64,000 nt of DNA from Stomoxys calcitrans (Eukaryota > Arthropoda > Insecta > Diptera > Muscidae), in assembly GCF_963082655.1 (NCBI RefSeq), contig NC_081552.1, positions 96,957,592-97,021,591 of the forward strand. Reading direction: 5' to 3'. Positions 46,635 through 59,064 of the stretch are shown piece by piece. The notes beneath the pieces were generated by a model that saw nothing but the letters and a program-made list of their open reading frames with translations, made no database searches and had not been told where the DNA came from. Every line of letters begins with the position of its first letter. Positions within the stretch are counted from its first letter, which is position 1. The position numbers and the translations under genes were made by a program.

Positions 46635-46810
46635 TGTATGCCCTACACCATAGGATGGGTTCATACTAATTTCGCTATTCCGTTTGTAACACAACGAAAT
46701 AAGACCCCTTAAAGTATATGCATTCTTGATCGTCATGACATTTTAAGTCGATCTAAACATGACCGTCCGTGTGTTTGTCATAAGCAAACTTTTCAACGAG
46801 TAAAGCAAAG
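46635..46810 (+). mobile_element. family A, 5' fragment
   Basis: ATGCCCTACACCATAGGATG, TTCTTGATCGTCATGAC and GACCGTCCGTGTGTTTGTC. Diverged and truncated. Confidence 0.7.
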
Positions 46811-46839
46811 ATGGTCCGGAACACGAAAACTTCATATTT

Positions 46840-46885
46840 TATATATAAAATTCAATTTGTGTTTGTTTATTTGTTCCGTATAGAC
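46840..46885 (+). mobile_element. family C, 5' tip fragment
   Basis: TATATATAAAATTCAATTTG followed by TGTTTGTTTATTTGTTCCG matches the C 5' end. Only about 45 bp remain. Confidence 0.6.
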
Positions 46886-47094
46886 AAGTAAAAAGACGTT
46901 AAGTTCTTTGGATACCCACCACCTCGCGTATATATGTAAGCCATCTTTCGTCAAAATCCGGTGAACAATGCATACCCTATGCGCCATAGCAGCTATATCG
47001 AAATATGTCCGTTTTAGACCAAATACTAATAATTATAAGTCATTGTTCAATTGTGTATAACAAAATATTGATCTTTTTAGTAGCTACCCAGCAA
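46886..47094 (-). mobile_element. family B, 3' fragment
   Basis: AAGTAAAAAGACGTTAAGTT and ACCCACCACCTCGCG with most of the palindrome deleted, then the B 3' region up to CTTTTTAGTAGCTAC. Confidence 0.75.
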
Positions 47095-47227
47095 AAAATT
47101 TTACTTGCCTTGGAAGCAATACGAAAATATTGTAGCATACTAATGCGCATTTCGAATGCTAAATAAGTATGCATGAAACTACAATATATTGTAAAATAAT
47201 ATTCCTTCAGAAAAAATTAAAAACAAT
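47095..47227. other. unclassified spacer
   Basis: AT-rich, contains GTAGCATACTAATGCGCATT. Not recognised. Confidence 0.35.
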
Positions 47228-48271
47228 TAAAAAGGCGTTAAGTTCGGTCGGGCCAAACTTTAGATACCCACCATCTCGGGTATATATGTAGACCACCTTT
47301 CATCAAAATCCAGTGAAAATTGCATACCTTATGTCCCATAGCAGTTATATCGACATATGGTCCGATTCGGACCAAATACTAATACGTACAAGTCATTCTT
47401 CAATTACGTATAACAAAATATTGGTCTATTAAGAAGCTATATCTACCAACCAATATGAACCATTTACAACATGGATGTCGAAAAGTCTAACATAAGTCAA
47501 TGTATCAAATTTCAGTTAAATCGGATTATAAATGCGCCTTTTTTGGGACCAAGACTTTAAATCGAGATATCGGTCTATATGGCAGCTATATGCAAATCTT
47601 GATCGATCTAGACCAAATTGCAGATATATGTGGAGGGGCATAACTTAACTCTCTGTCCCAAATTTCTGCAACAAATGCGCCTTTTATGGGCCCAAAACAT
47701 TAAATCGAGAGGTCGGTCTATATGGCAGCTGTATCCAAATCTGGACCGGTCTGAGTAAAATTGAAGAAGGATGCCGAAGAGCCTTACACAACTCACTGTT
47801 CCAAAATGCGGCGATAAATGAGCTTTTTATGGCCCCAAAACCTAAAACCGAGAGACCGCTCTATATGGCAGCTATATCCAAATCATGACCGATCTGTGCC
47901 CCAATGCAGAAGTATGTCAAGCAGTTTAACTTAACTCACTATCCCAAATTTCGGCGACATCGGAAAATATATGCGACTTTTATGGGCCTAAGACGCTTAA
48001 TCGGAGGATCGGTCTACATGGCAGCTTTTTCCAAATCTGGACCCATCTGGGCCAAATTGACGAAGGGTGTCGAGGGGCCTAACACAACTCACTGACCCCA
48101 ATTTCAGCAAAATCGCATAATAAATGTGGATTTCATGGGCCTAAAACCCTAAATCGGAGGATCGGTCTATACGGTTGCTATATCCAAATCTGAACCAATC
48201 TGGGCCAAAATAACGAAGGATGTCGAACACTCAATCTCAAATTTCAGCAAAATCAGATAAAAAATGTGGCT
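47228..48271 (-). mobile_element. family B element lacking its 5' end
   Basis: AAAAAGGCGTTAAGTTCGGT, CCCACCATCTCGGG, then six to seven B units ending at AAATGTGGC. The GTCY/core end is missing where the inverted-duplication arm starts. Confidence 0.85.
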
Positions 48272-48423
48272 TCGTTCATTAAAATCAAATCGCTATTAAC
48301 ATACACAACCGCTGATCTGAAGCAATATGGAAGCAAAACAAATACGTTTTTACCATACTATGAAGCTATTTTTATGCATACCGTATGCAATAGATTAGTG
48401 CACAAAAGCATGTAAAACCCACA
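48272..48423 (+). repeat. left arm of an inverted duplication (non-element DNA)
   Basis: TCGTTCATTAAAATC through ATGCATACCGTATGCAATAG to AAGCATGTAAAACCC. The reverse complement stands at 51093-51250 with about three single-base differences. It matches none of the families named here. Confidence 0.9.
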
Positions 48424-48601
48424 TTATTTTATACCCACCACCGAAGGATGGGGGTATATTCAATTTGTCTTCCGTTTGCAACATATTGAAATATTCATTT
48501 CCGACCCTATAAAGTATATATATTCTTAATTAGCGTAAAAATCTAAGACGTTTTAGACATGTCCGTTCGTCTGTCTGTTGAAATCACGCTATAATCATTA
48601 A
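48424..48601 (+). mobile_element. family B, 5' part of a split copy
   Basis: TTTTATACCCACCACCGAAG, core, GTTCGTCTGTCTG, up to ATAATCATTAA where family A begins. Resumes at 50073. Confidence 0.9.
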
Positions 48602-50072
48602 CAAGGAAAAGCGTGCTAAGTTCGGCCGGGCCGAATCTTATATACCCTCCACCATGGATCGCATTTGTCGAGTTGTTTTCCCGGCATCTCTTCTTAGGCA
48701 AAAAAGGATATAAGAAAAGAGTTGCTCTGCTATTAAAACGATATCAAGATATGGTCCGGTTCGGACCACAATTAAATTATATGTTGGAGACCTGTGTAAA
48801 ATTTCAGCCAATTCGTATAAGAATTGCACCCATTGGGGCTCACGAAGTAAAATAGAGAGAACGATTTATATGGGATCTGTATCGGGCTATAGACCGATTC
48901 AGACCATAATAAACACGTTTGTTGATGGTCATGAGAGGATCCGTCGTACAAAATTTCAGGCATATCGGATAATAATTGCGACCTCTAGGGGTCAAGAAGT
49001 CAAGATCCCAGATCGGTTTATATGGCAGCTATATCAGGTTATGAACCGATTTGAACCTTATTTGACACAGTTGTTGAAAGTAAAAATAAAATACGTCATG
49101 CAAAATTTCAGCCAAATCGGATAGGAATTGTGCCCTCTAAAAGCTCAAGAAGTCAAATCCCCAGATCAGTTTATATGACAGCTATATCAGGTTATGCACC
49201 GATTTGAACCATACTTGGCACAGTTGTTGGATATCATAACGAAATACTTCGTGCAAAAATTCATTCAAATCGGATAAGAACTGTGCCCTCTAGAGGCTCA
49301 AGAAGTCAAGACCCAAGATCGGTTTATATGGCAGCTATATCAGGTTATGAACCGATTTAAACCATACTTGGCACAGTTGTTGGGTATCATAACAAAACAC
49401 GTCGTGCAATATTTCATTTCAATCGGATAAGAATTGCGCACTCTAGAGGCTCAAGAATTCAAGACCCAAGATAGGTTTATATGGCAGCTATATCAGGTTA
49501 TGGTTCGATTTGAACCATACTTGGCACAATTGTTGGATATAATAACAAAACACGTCGTGTAAAATTCTGATCGGATAAGAATTGCGCACGCTAGAGGCTC
49601 AAGAATTCAAGACCCAAGATCGGTTTATATGGCAGCTATATCAGGTTATGAACCGATTTGAACCATACTTGGCACAGTTGTTGGATGTCATAACAAAACA
49701 CGTCGTGCAAATTTTCATTCTGATCGGTTAAGAATTGCGCACGCTAGAGGCTCAAGAAGTCAAGACCCTAGATCGGTTTATATGGCAGCTATATCAAAAC
49801 ATGGACCGATATGGCCCATTTACAATACCAACCGACCTACACTAATAAGAAGTATTTGTGCAAAATTTCAAGCGGCTAGCTTAACTCCTTCGGAAGTTAG
49901 CGTGCTTTCGACAGACAGACGGACGGACGGACGGACGGACATGGCTAGATCGACATAAAATGTCACGACGATCAAGAATATATATACTTTATGGGGTCTC
50001 AGACGAATATTTCGAGTAGTTACAAACAGAATGACGAAATTAGTATACCCCCATCTTATGGTGGAGGGTATA
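48602..50072 (-). mobile_element. family A element, inserted in B
   Basis: CAAGGAAAAGCGTGC and TTCGGCCGGGCCGAA at the left; about eight units; a GGAC tract at 49915-49942; the core; and TATGGTGGAGGGTATAA at the right. The insertion point equals that of the A pair in the B copy at 6.8-10.1 kb. The inverted B copy at 50747-51092 lacks it. Confidence 0.93.
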
Positions 50073-50746
50073 AAAATAGAGATATTGAGCTTTGAAACTT
50101 TGCACAGATTCGTTTTTTGTCCATAAGCAGGTTAAGTTCGAAGATGGGCTATATCGGACTATATCTTGATATAGCCCCCATGTAGACCGATTTTGCTGAA
50201 ATTTGAGACAGTGAGTTGTGTTAGGCCCTTCGAAATCCTTCGTCAACTTGGCTCAGATCGGTTCAGATTTAAATATAATTGCCATATAGACCGATGCGCC
50301 GATTTAGGGTCTTAGGCCCATAAAAGCCACATTTATTATCCGATTTTGCTGAAATTTGGGACAGTGAGTTAAGTTAAGCCCCTTGACATTCTTCTGTATT
50401 ATGGCACAGTTCGGTCCAGATTTGGATATAGCTGCCATATAGACCGATCTCTCGGTTTTAGGTTTTGGGGCCATAAAAAGCGCATTTATTGTCCGATGTC
50501 GTCGCAATTTGGGACAGTGAGTTGTGCTAGACCCTTCGACATTCTTCGTCAATTTGGCTCAGATCGGTCCAGATTTGGATAAAGCTGCCGTAAAGACCGA
50601 TCCTCCGATTTAGGGTCTTAGGTCAATAAAAGCCACATTTATTATCCGATTTTGCCGAAATTTGAGACAGTGAGTTGTGTTAGGCCCTTCGACATCCTTC
50701 GTCAATTTGGCTCAGATCGGTTCTGATTGGGATATAGCTGTCATAT
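50073..50746 (+). mobile_element. family B, continuation after the A insertion
   Basis: AAAATAGAGATATTGAGC with the unusual form GAGCTTTGAAACTTTGC, then four units, stopping at GATATAGCTGTCATATCCCT where the B sequence turns back on itself. The 3' end is missing. Confidence 0.88.
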
Positions 50747-51092
50747 CCCTCATTTCAGCAAAATCGGATACTAAATGTAGCTTTTATGGACCTAAGACCC
50801 TAAATCGGCCCTATGGGGGCTATATCAAGATATAGTCCGATATAGCCCATCTTCGGACTTAACCTGCTTAAGGACAAAAGAAGAATCTGTGCAAAGTTTC
50901 AAAGCTCAATATTTCTATTTTTGAAAACTATATCGTGATTTCAACAGACAGACGGACGGACATTTCTAGATCGTCTTCGATTTTTATGCTGATCAAGAAT
51001 ATATATACATTATAGGGTCGGAAATGGATATTTCGATGTGTTGCAAACGGAAGACAAATTGAATATACCCCCATCCTTCGATGGAGGGTATA
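50747..51092 (-). mobile_element. family B 5' part, inverted copy with empty site
   Basis: Minus-strand B from the TATACCC end (51092) through the core, GTCY and GAGCTTTGAAACTTTGC to the first unit. It shares the unusual extra TT of the B at 50073 and reads without interruption across the point where family A sits in the left copy. Confidence 0.9.
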
Positions 51093-51250
51093 AAAGAATG
51101 TGGGTTTTACATGCTTTTGTGCACTAATCTATTGCATACGGTATGCATAAAAATAGCTTCATAGTATGGTAAAAACGTATTTGGTTTGCTTCCATATTGC
51201 TTCGGATCGGCGGTTGTGTATGTTAATAGCGATTTGATTTTAATGAACGA
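51093..51250 (-). repeat. right arm of an inverted duplication (non-element DNA)
   Basis: Reverse complement of 48272-48423, ending TAATGAACGA. About three differences in roughly 150 bp by eye. Confidence 0.9.
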
Positions 51251-51340
51251 ATTTCAAATGAAACACTTTGCGAATTTTAAGAACGCTTCACAACAGCCAG
51301 AATTTGCACGATCTTTATCCGCGTGCTCTTGAAAAAAAAA
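51251..51340. other. unclassified spacer
   Basis: Short AT-rich sequence with an A run near 51335. Nothing recognised. Confidence 0.35.
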
Positions 51341-51439
51341 AACAAGTAAAAATGCGTTAAGTTCGGCCAGGCCGAACTTTGGACACCCACCACCTCGGGT
51401 ACATATACTAATACGTATAAATACTAATACTAATACTAA
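51341..51439 (-). mobile_element. family B, 3' end of a split copy
   Basis: AAGTAAAAATGCGTTAAGTT, TTCGGCCAGGCCGAA, CACCCACCACCTCGGG, then a short TACTAA repeat (about 51404-51438). The same B resumes at 52258 beyond family A. Confidence 0.8.
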
Positions 51440-52257
51440 CAAGTAAAAGCGTGCTAATTTCGGCCGGGCCGAATCTTATATACCCTCCACCATGGATCGC
51501 ATTTGTCGAGTTCATTTCCCGGCATATCTTCTTAGGCAAAACAGGATATAAGAAAAGATTTGCTCTGCTATTAGAGCGATATCAAGATATGGTCCGGTTT
51601 GGACCACAATTAAATTATATGTTGGAGACCTGTGTAAAATGTCAGCCAATTCGAATAAGAATTGCGCTCTTTGTGAGCTCAAAAAGTAAAATAGAGAGAT
51701 CGATTTATATGGGAGCTGCATCGGGCTATGGACCGATTCAGACCATAATAAACACGTATGTTGATGGTCATGAAAGAATCCGTCGTACAAAATCGTACAA
51801 AGACCCAAGATCGGTTTATATGACAGCTATATAAGGTTATGGACCGATTTGAACCATACTTGGCACAGTTGTTGGATATCGTAACAAAACTCGTCGTGCA
51901 AAATTTCATCCCAATCGGATAAGAAATGCGCACTCTAGAGGCTCAAGAAGTCAAGACCCAAGATCGGATTATATGGCAGCTATATCAAAACATAGACCGA
52001 TATGGCCCATTTACAATACCAACCGACCTACACTAATAAGAAGTATTTGTGCAAAATTTCAAGCGGCTAGCTTTACTCCTTCGGAAGTTAGCGTGCTTTC
52101 GACAGACAGACGGACGGACGGACATGGCTAGATCGACATAAAATGTCACGACGATCAAGAATATATATACTTTATGGGGTCTCAGACGAATATTTCGAAT
52201 AGTTACAATTAGAATGACGAAATTAGTATACCCCCCATCTTATGGTGGAGGGTATAA
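51440..52257 (-). mobile_element. family A element, inserted in B
   Basis: AAGTAAAAGCGTGC, TTCGGCCGGGCCGAA, three to four units with an internal deletion near 51795, GACGGACGGAC, core, TATGGTGGAGGGTATAA. Confidence 0.9.
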
Positions 52258-52606
52258 TAAGTACAGTAGCTGTATCTAAAAATAAACCGATCTGAACCAT
52301 ATACGACACGGATGTCGAAAAGCCTAACATAAGTCACTGTGTCAAATTTCAGTGAAATCGGATATAAATGAGCCTTTTATGGGGCAAAGACTTTAAATCG
52401 AGATATCGGTCTACCTGCCAGCTATATCCAAATCTGGAACAATTTGGGCCAAGTTGCAGAAACATGTCGAAGAACCTAACACAAAGCAGTCCCAAATTTC
52501 GAAATCGGACAATAAATGCCCCTTTTATGGGCCCAAAACCTCAAATCGAAAGATCGGTCATATATATTCAAATCTGAACCGATCAGGGCAAAATTGACGA
52601 AGGATG
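52258..52606 (-). mobile_element. family B, remainder of the split copy
   Basis: TAGCTGTATCTAAAAATAAA, CGATCTGAACCATATACG, then two B units, ending at GACGAAGGATG where A units begin. Confidence 0.8.
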
Positions 52607-53330
52607 CCATATAAATCTTGGGTCTTGACTTCTTGAGCCTCTAGAGTGCGCAGTTCTTATCCGATTGGAATGAAGTTGTGCACGTCGTGTTTTGTTATTA
52701 TGTTCAACAACTGTGCCGAGTATGGATCAAATCGGCCCATAACCTGATATAGCTGCCATATAAACCGATCTGGGGTCTTGACTTCTTGAGCCTCTAGAGT
52801 GCGCAATTTTTATCCGATTGGAATGAAATTTTGCATTACGTATTTTATTCTTACTTTCAACAACTGTGTCAAATAAGGTTCAAATCGGTTCACAACCAGA
52901 TATAGCTGCCATATAAACCGATCTGGGATCTTGACTTTTTGAGCCTCTAGAGGTCGCAATTATTATCCGATTTGCCTGAAATTTTGTACGACGGATCCTC
53001 TCATGACCGTCAACTTACGTGTTTATTATGGTCTGAATCGGTTTATAGCCCGATACAGCTCCCATATAAATCGATCTCTCTATTTTTCTTCTTGGGCCCC
53101 CAAAGGGCGCAAGTCTTATTCGAATTGGCTGACATTTTACACAGGTCTCCAACATATAATTTAATTGTGGTCCGAACCGGACCATATCTTGATATCGTTT
53201 TAATAGCAGAGCAAATCTTTTCTTATATCCTTTTTTTGCCTAAGATGCCGGGAAAAGAACTCGAAAATTGCGATCCATGGTGGAGGGTATGTAAGATTCG
53301 ACCCGGCCGAACTTTGCACGCTTTTACTTG
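52607..53330 (+). mobile_element. family A, 3' half
   Basis: Four units leading to CCATGGTGGAGGGTATG, a near-palindrome TTCGACCCGGCCGAA and CACGCTTTTACTTG. The GTCY end is missing. Confidence 0.88.
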
Positions 53331-53477
53331 TTTTCTCTCTTTTTTTTGCTGAAGCCGTTAAATAACAACAAAGTAAGTACGATTTTAGAATGAACTTGTT
53401 TTCAAAATAACATTTTCAGTTTTCTACCATTGTAAAGATTTAGGGTAATGGAAGCGTTAAAATAAATTCGAGTGGTA
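53331..53477. other. unclassified spacer
   Basis: AT-rich with a T run. No family recognised. Confidence 0.35.
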
Positions 53478-54096
53478 TTTTAATACTCACCACCGTAGGA
53501 TGGGGGTATACTAATCTAGTCATTCCGTTTGTAAGACTTCGAAATTTTCGTCTAAGACACCCCAAATCATATATACTCTTGACGTTCTGAGTCGATCTAG
53601 CAATGTCCATCCGTCCGTCCGTCTGTCCAACTCACGATAGCGGTCGAATGCATAAAGCTAGCCACTTGAAATGTTGCACAGACAGTAACTATTGATGTAG
53701 GTCATTTGGGATGGCAAATTGACCATATAGGTTCAGATTTAGATATATCTCCCATATAAACCGATCTCCCGATTTGACTTCTTGAGCCCCTGGCCGATTT
53801 GGCTGAAATTTCGCATGTTGTGTTGCGTTATGATTTCCAACAACAATACAAAGTACGGTCCGAATCTGTTTAAAACCTGATATAGCTCCTACATAAACGC
53901 ATATCCCGATTTGACTTCTTGAGCCTCTGGAAGCCGCAAATTTTTGTGCGATTTTGCTGAAAATGAGCACGTAGTGTTCTGTTATATCTTCCAACAACTG
54001 CGCTGCGTACGGTCCACATCGGTTTATATTCTGATAAAGCTCCAATATAAACCGATCTCCCGATTTGACTTCTTGAGTCCTTAAAATCTGCAACTT
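53478..54096 (+). mobile_element. variant family A/D-type element, 3' truncated
   Basis: Starts TTTTAATACTCACCACCGTA, has GTCCATCCGTCCGTCCGTC, then units with AGATATATCTCCCATATAAA that are intermediate between A and D in sequence. It runs straight into the start of the next A element. Confidence 0.7.
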
Positions 54097-55875
54097 TTAC
54101 ATCCTCCAACATAGGATGGGGGGTATACCAATTTCGTCATTCTGTTTGTAACTACTCGAAATATTCGTCTGATACCCCATAAAGTATATATATTCTTGAT
54201 CGTCGCGAAATTTTAAGTCGATCTAGCCATGTCCGTCCGTTTGTCCGTCCCTTTGTCTGTCGAAAGCACGCTAACTTCCGAAGGAGTGAAGCTAGCCGCT
54301 TGAAATTTTGCACAAATACTTCTTATTAGTGTAGGTCGGTTGGTATTGTAAATGGGCCATATCGGTCCATGTTTTGATATAGCTGCCATATAAACCGATC
54401 TTGGGTCTTGACTTCTTGAGCCTCTAGAGAGCGCAATTCTTATCTGATTGGAATGAAATTTTGCACGACGTGTTTTGCTATGATATCCAACAACTGTGTC
54501 AAGTATAGTTCAAATCGGTTCATAACCTGATATAGCTGCCATATAAACCGATCTTGGGTCTTGACTTCTTGAGCCTCTAGCGTGCGCAATTCTTATCCGA
54601 TCAGAATGAAATTTTGCACGAAGTGTTTTGTTATGATATTCAACAAGTGTGCCAAGTATAGTTCAAATCGGTTCATAACCTGATATAGCTGCCATTTAAA
54701 CCGATCTTGGGTCTTGACTTCTTGAGCATCTACAGTGCGCAATTCTTATCCGGTTGGGATGAAATTTTGCACGACGTGTTTTGATATGATATCCAACAGC
54801 TGTGCCAAGTATGGTTCAAATCGGTTCATAACCTGATATAGCTGCCATATAAACCGATATTGGGTCTTGACTTCTTGAGCCTCTAAGGGGCACAATTCTT
54901 ATCCGATTTGAATGAGTTTTTGCACGACGTGTTTTGTTGTTATATCCAACAACTTTGCCAAGTATAGTTCAAATCGGTCCATAACCTGATATAGCTGCCA
55001 TATAATCCGATCTTGGGTCTTGACTTCTTGAGCCTCTAGAGGGCGCAATTCTTATCCGATTAGAATGGATTTTCGCACGACGTGTTTTGTTATGATACCC
55101 AACAACTGTGCCAAGTATGGTTTAAATCGGTCCATAACCTGATATGGCTGCCATATAAACCGATCTTGGGTCTTGACTTCTTGAGCCTCTAGAGGGCACA
55201 ATTCTTATCCGATTTGAATGAATTTTTGCACGAAGTATTTCGTTATGATATCCAAGAACTGTGTATGGTTCAAATCGGTTCATAACCTGATATAGCTCTC
55301 ATATAAACAGATCTGGGGATTTGACATCTTGAGCTTCTAGAGGGCGCAATTCCTATCCGATTTGGCTAAAATTTTGCATGACGTATTTTATTTTTACTTT
55401 CAACAACTGTGTCAAATAAGGTTTAAATCGGTTCATAACCTGATATAGCTGCCATATAAACCGATCTAGGATCTTGACTTCTTGACCCCTAGAGGTTGCA
55501 ATTATTATCCGATATGCCTGAAATTTTGTACGATGGATCCTCTCATGACCATCAACAAACGTGTTTATTATGGTCTGAATCGGTCTATAACCCGATACAG
55601 ATCCCATATAAATCGTTCTCTCTATTTTACTTCGTGAGCCCCAATGGGTGCAATTCTTATACGAATTGGCTGAAATTTTACACAGGTCTCCAACATATAA
55701 TCTAATTGTGGTCCGAACCGGACCATATCTTGATATCGTTTTAATAGCAGAGCAACTCTTTTCTTATATCCTTTTTTGCCTAAGAAGAGATGCCCGGAAA
55801 AGAACTCGACAAATGCGATCCATGGTGGAGGGTATATAAGATTCGGCCCGGCCGAACTTAGCACGCTTTTACTTG
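54097..55875 (+). mobile_element. full-length family A element
   Basis: Reference A copy: TTACATCCTCCAACATAGGA, TTCTTGATCGTCG, GTCCGTCCGTTTGTCC, nine units, CCATGGTGGAGGGTATATAA, TTCGGCCCGGCCGAA, CACGCTTTTACTTG. The mark AGCTGCC recurs at 54381, 54534, 54687, 54840, 54993 and (as GGCTG) 55146, an exact 153-bp period, then 148 and 153. Confidence 0.95.
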
Positions 55876-55925
55876 TTTAAGTTTATTGTGACTATGAGAT
55901 GCAACCTGACTTTTTAAAATAGAGT

Positions 55926-57556
55926 ATTTTTATACCCACCACCGAAGGATGGGGGTATATTCATTTTGTCATTCCGTTTGCAACACATCGAAATATCCAT
56001 TTCCGACCCTTTAAAGTATATATATTCTTGATCAGCGTAAAAATCTAAGACGATCTAGACTTGTCCGTCCGTCTGTCTGTTGAAATCACGCTACAGTCCT
56101 TAAAAATAGAGATATTGAGCTGAAATTTTGCACAGATTATTTTTTTTCCATAAGCAGGTTAAGTTCGAAGATGGGCTATAGCGGACTATATCTTGATACA
56201 GCCCCCATATAGACCGATCGGCCGATTTAGGGTCTTAGGCCCATAAAAGCCACATTTATTATCCGATTTTGCTCAAATTTGGGACAGTGAGTTGTGTTAG
56301 GCCCTTCGACTTCCTTCGTAAATTTGAACCAGATCGGTACAGATTTGGATATAGCTGCCATATAGACCGATCCTCCGATTTAGGGTCTTAGACCCACAAA
56401 AGCCAAATTTATTATCCGATATTGATGAAATTCGGGACAGTGAATTGTGTTAGGCCCATCGACATTCTTCGTTAATTTGGCTCAGATCGGTCCAGATTTG
56501 GATATAGCTGCCATATAGACCGATCCTCCGATTTAGGGTCTTAAGCCCATAAAAGCCACATATATTATCCGATTTTGCTGAAATTTGGCACAGGGAGTTA
56601 TGTTAGACCCTTCAACTTCCTTCGTTAATTGTGCCTAGATCGGTTCAGATTTGGATATAGCTGCCATATAGACCGATCCTCCGATTTAGGGTCTTAGGCC
56701 CACAAAAGCCATATTTATTATCCGATTTTGATGAAATTCGAGACAGTGAATTGTGTTAGGCCCATCGACATCCTTCGTCAATTTGATCCAGATCGGTCCA
56801 GATTTCGATATAGCTGCCATATAGACCGATCCGCCGATTTAGGGTCTTAAGCCCATAAAAGCCACATTTATTATCCGATTTTGCTGAAGTTTGGGACAGT
56901 GAGTTGTCTTAGGCCCTTCGACATCTGTCTTCAATTTGGCCCAGATCGGTTCAGATTTGGATATAGCTGCCATATAGACCGATTTCCTGATTTAAGGTTT
57001 TGGTCCCATAAAATGCTCATTTATTGTCCGATGTCGCCGAAATTCGGGACAGTGAGTTAAATTAAGCCCCTAGACATACTTTTGCAATATCGCACAGATC
57101 GGTCCAGATTTGGATATAGCTGCCCTATATACCGATATCTAGGTTTTGGGGCCATAAAAGACGCATTTATTGTCTGATGTCGCTGAAATTTGAGACAGTG
57201 AGTTTAGTTAGGCTCTTCGACGTCCTTCTTCAATTTTGCCCAGATCGGTCTAGATTTGAATATAGATGCCATATAGACCGATCTCTCGATTTAAGGTTTT
57301 GGGCCCATAAAAGAGGCATTTATTGTCCGATTTTGCTTAAATTTGGGACAGTGCTTTAAGTTAGGCCCTTCGACATTTTTATGCAACTTGGCCCAAATCG
57401 GTCCAGATTTGGATATAGCTGCCATGTAGACCGATATCTCGATTTAAAGTCTTGGCCCCATAAAATTCGCATTTATAATCCGATATCACTGAAATTTGAC
57501 AAAGTCTTATGTTAGGCTTTTCGACATCCGTGTCGTATATGGTTCAGATCGGTTTA
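55926..57556 (+). mobile_element. family B element, split by A
   Basis: TTTTTATACCCACCACCGAA, TTCTTGATCAGCG, GTCCGTCCGTCTGTCTG, nine units. AGCTGCC recurs at 56353, 56506, 56659, 56812, 56965 and 57118, again exactly 153 bp. Interrupted at CAGATCGGTTTATTTT by family A and resumed at 59065. Confidence 0.95.
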
Positions 57557-57559
57557 TTT

Positions 57560-59064
57560 TTATACCCTCCACCATAATATGGGGGTATACTAATTTCGTC
57601 ATTCTGTTTGTAACTACTCGAAATATTCGTCTGAGACCCCATAAAGTATATATATTCTTGATCGTCGTGACATTTTATGTCGATCTAGCCATGTCCGTCC
57701 GTCTGTCCGTCCGTCCGTCCGTCCGTCCGTCCGTCCGTCCGTCTGTCTGTCGAAAGCACGCTAACTTCCGAAGGAGTTAAGCTAGCCGCTTGAAATTTTG
57801 CACAAATACTTCTTATTAGTGTAGGTCGGTTGGTATTGTAAATGGGCCATATCGGTCCATGTTTTGATATAGCTGCCATATTAACCGATCTAGGGTCTTG
57901 ACTTCTTGAGCCTCTAGCGTGCGCAATTCTTAACCGATCAGAATGAAAGTTTGCACGACGTGTTTTGTTATGACATCCAACAACTGTGCCAAGTATGGTT
58001 CAAATCGGTTCATAACCTGATATAGCTGCCATATAAACCGATCTTGGGTCTTGACTTCTTGAGCCTCTAGCGTGCGCAATTCTTATCCGATCAGAATGAA
58101 ATTTTGCACGACGTGTTTTGTTATTATATCCAACAATTGTGCCAAGTATGGTTTAAAGCGAACCATAACCTGATATAGCTGCCATATAAACCGATCTTGG
58201 GTCTTGAATTCTTGAGCCTCTAGAGTGCGCAATTCTTATCCGATTGAAATGAAATATTGCACGACGTGTTTTGTTATGATACCCAACAACTGTGCCAAGT
58301 ATGGTTTAAATCGGTCCATAACCTGATATGGCTGCCATATAAACCGATCTTGGGTCTTGACTTCTTGAGCCTCTAGAGGGCACAATTCTTATCCGATTTG
58401 AATGAATTTTTGCACGAAGTATTTCGTTATGATATCCAACAACTGTGCCAAGTATGGTTCAAATCGGTCCATAACCTGATATAGCTGTCATATAAACTGA
58501 TCTGGGGATTTGACTTCTTGAGCTTTTAGAGGGCGCAATTCCTATCCGATTTGGCTGAAATTTTGCATGACGTATTTTATTTTTACTTTCAACAACTGTG
58601 TCAAATAAGGTTCAAATCGGTTCATAAACTGATATAGCTGCCATATAAACCGATCTGGGATCTTGACTTCTTGACCCATAGAGGTCGCAATTATTATCCG
58701 ATATGCCTGAAATTTTGTACGACGGATCCTCTCATGACCATCAACAAACGTGTTTATTATAGTCTGAATCGGTCTATAGCCCGATACAGATCCCATATAA
58801 ATCGTTCTCTCTATTTTACTTCGTGAGCCCCAATGGGCGCAATTCTTATACGAATTGGCTGAAATTTTACACAGGTTTCCAACATATAATTTAATTGTGG
58901 TCCGAACCGGACCATATCTTGATATCGTTTTAATAGCAGAGCAACTCTTTTCTTATATCCTTTTTTGCCTAAGAAGAGATGCCGGGAAAACAACTCGACA
59001 AATGCGATCCATGGTGGAGGGTATATAAGATTCGGCCCGGCCGAACTTAGCACGCTTTTACTTG
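57560..59064 (+). mobile_element. family A element, inserted in B
   Basis: TATACCCTCCACCATAATAT, core, a long GTCC array (57691-57748), eight units, TTCGGCCCGGCCGAA, CACGCTTTTACTTG. Complete at both ends. Confidence 0.95.
57691..57748 (+). repeat. (GTCC)n microsatellite in family A
   Basis: About 58 bp of GTCC with GTCT at the edges. Expanded relative to neighbouring A copies. Confidence 0.95.

Noticed and set aside
54097..55875. Regular direct repeats resembling a CRISPR array
   Set aside because: Units of 153 bp are contiguous with no spacers, diverge gradually, and lie inside a eukaryotic transposable element.
59030..59064. GC-rich hairpin followed by a T run as a bacterial-type terminator
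   Set aside because: It is the conserved 3' end of families A and B in a fly-like genome; the hairpin fits a rolling-circle element end.
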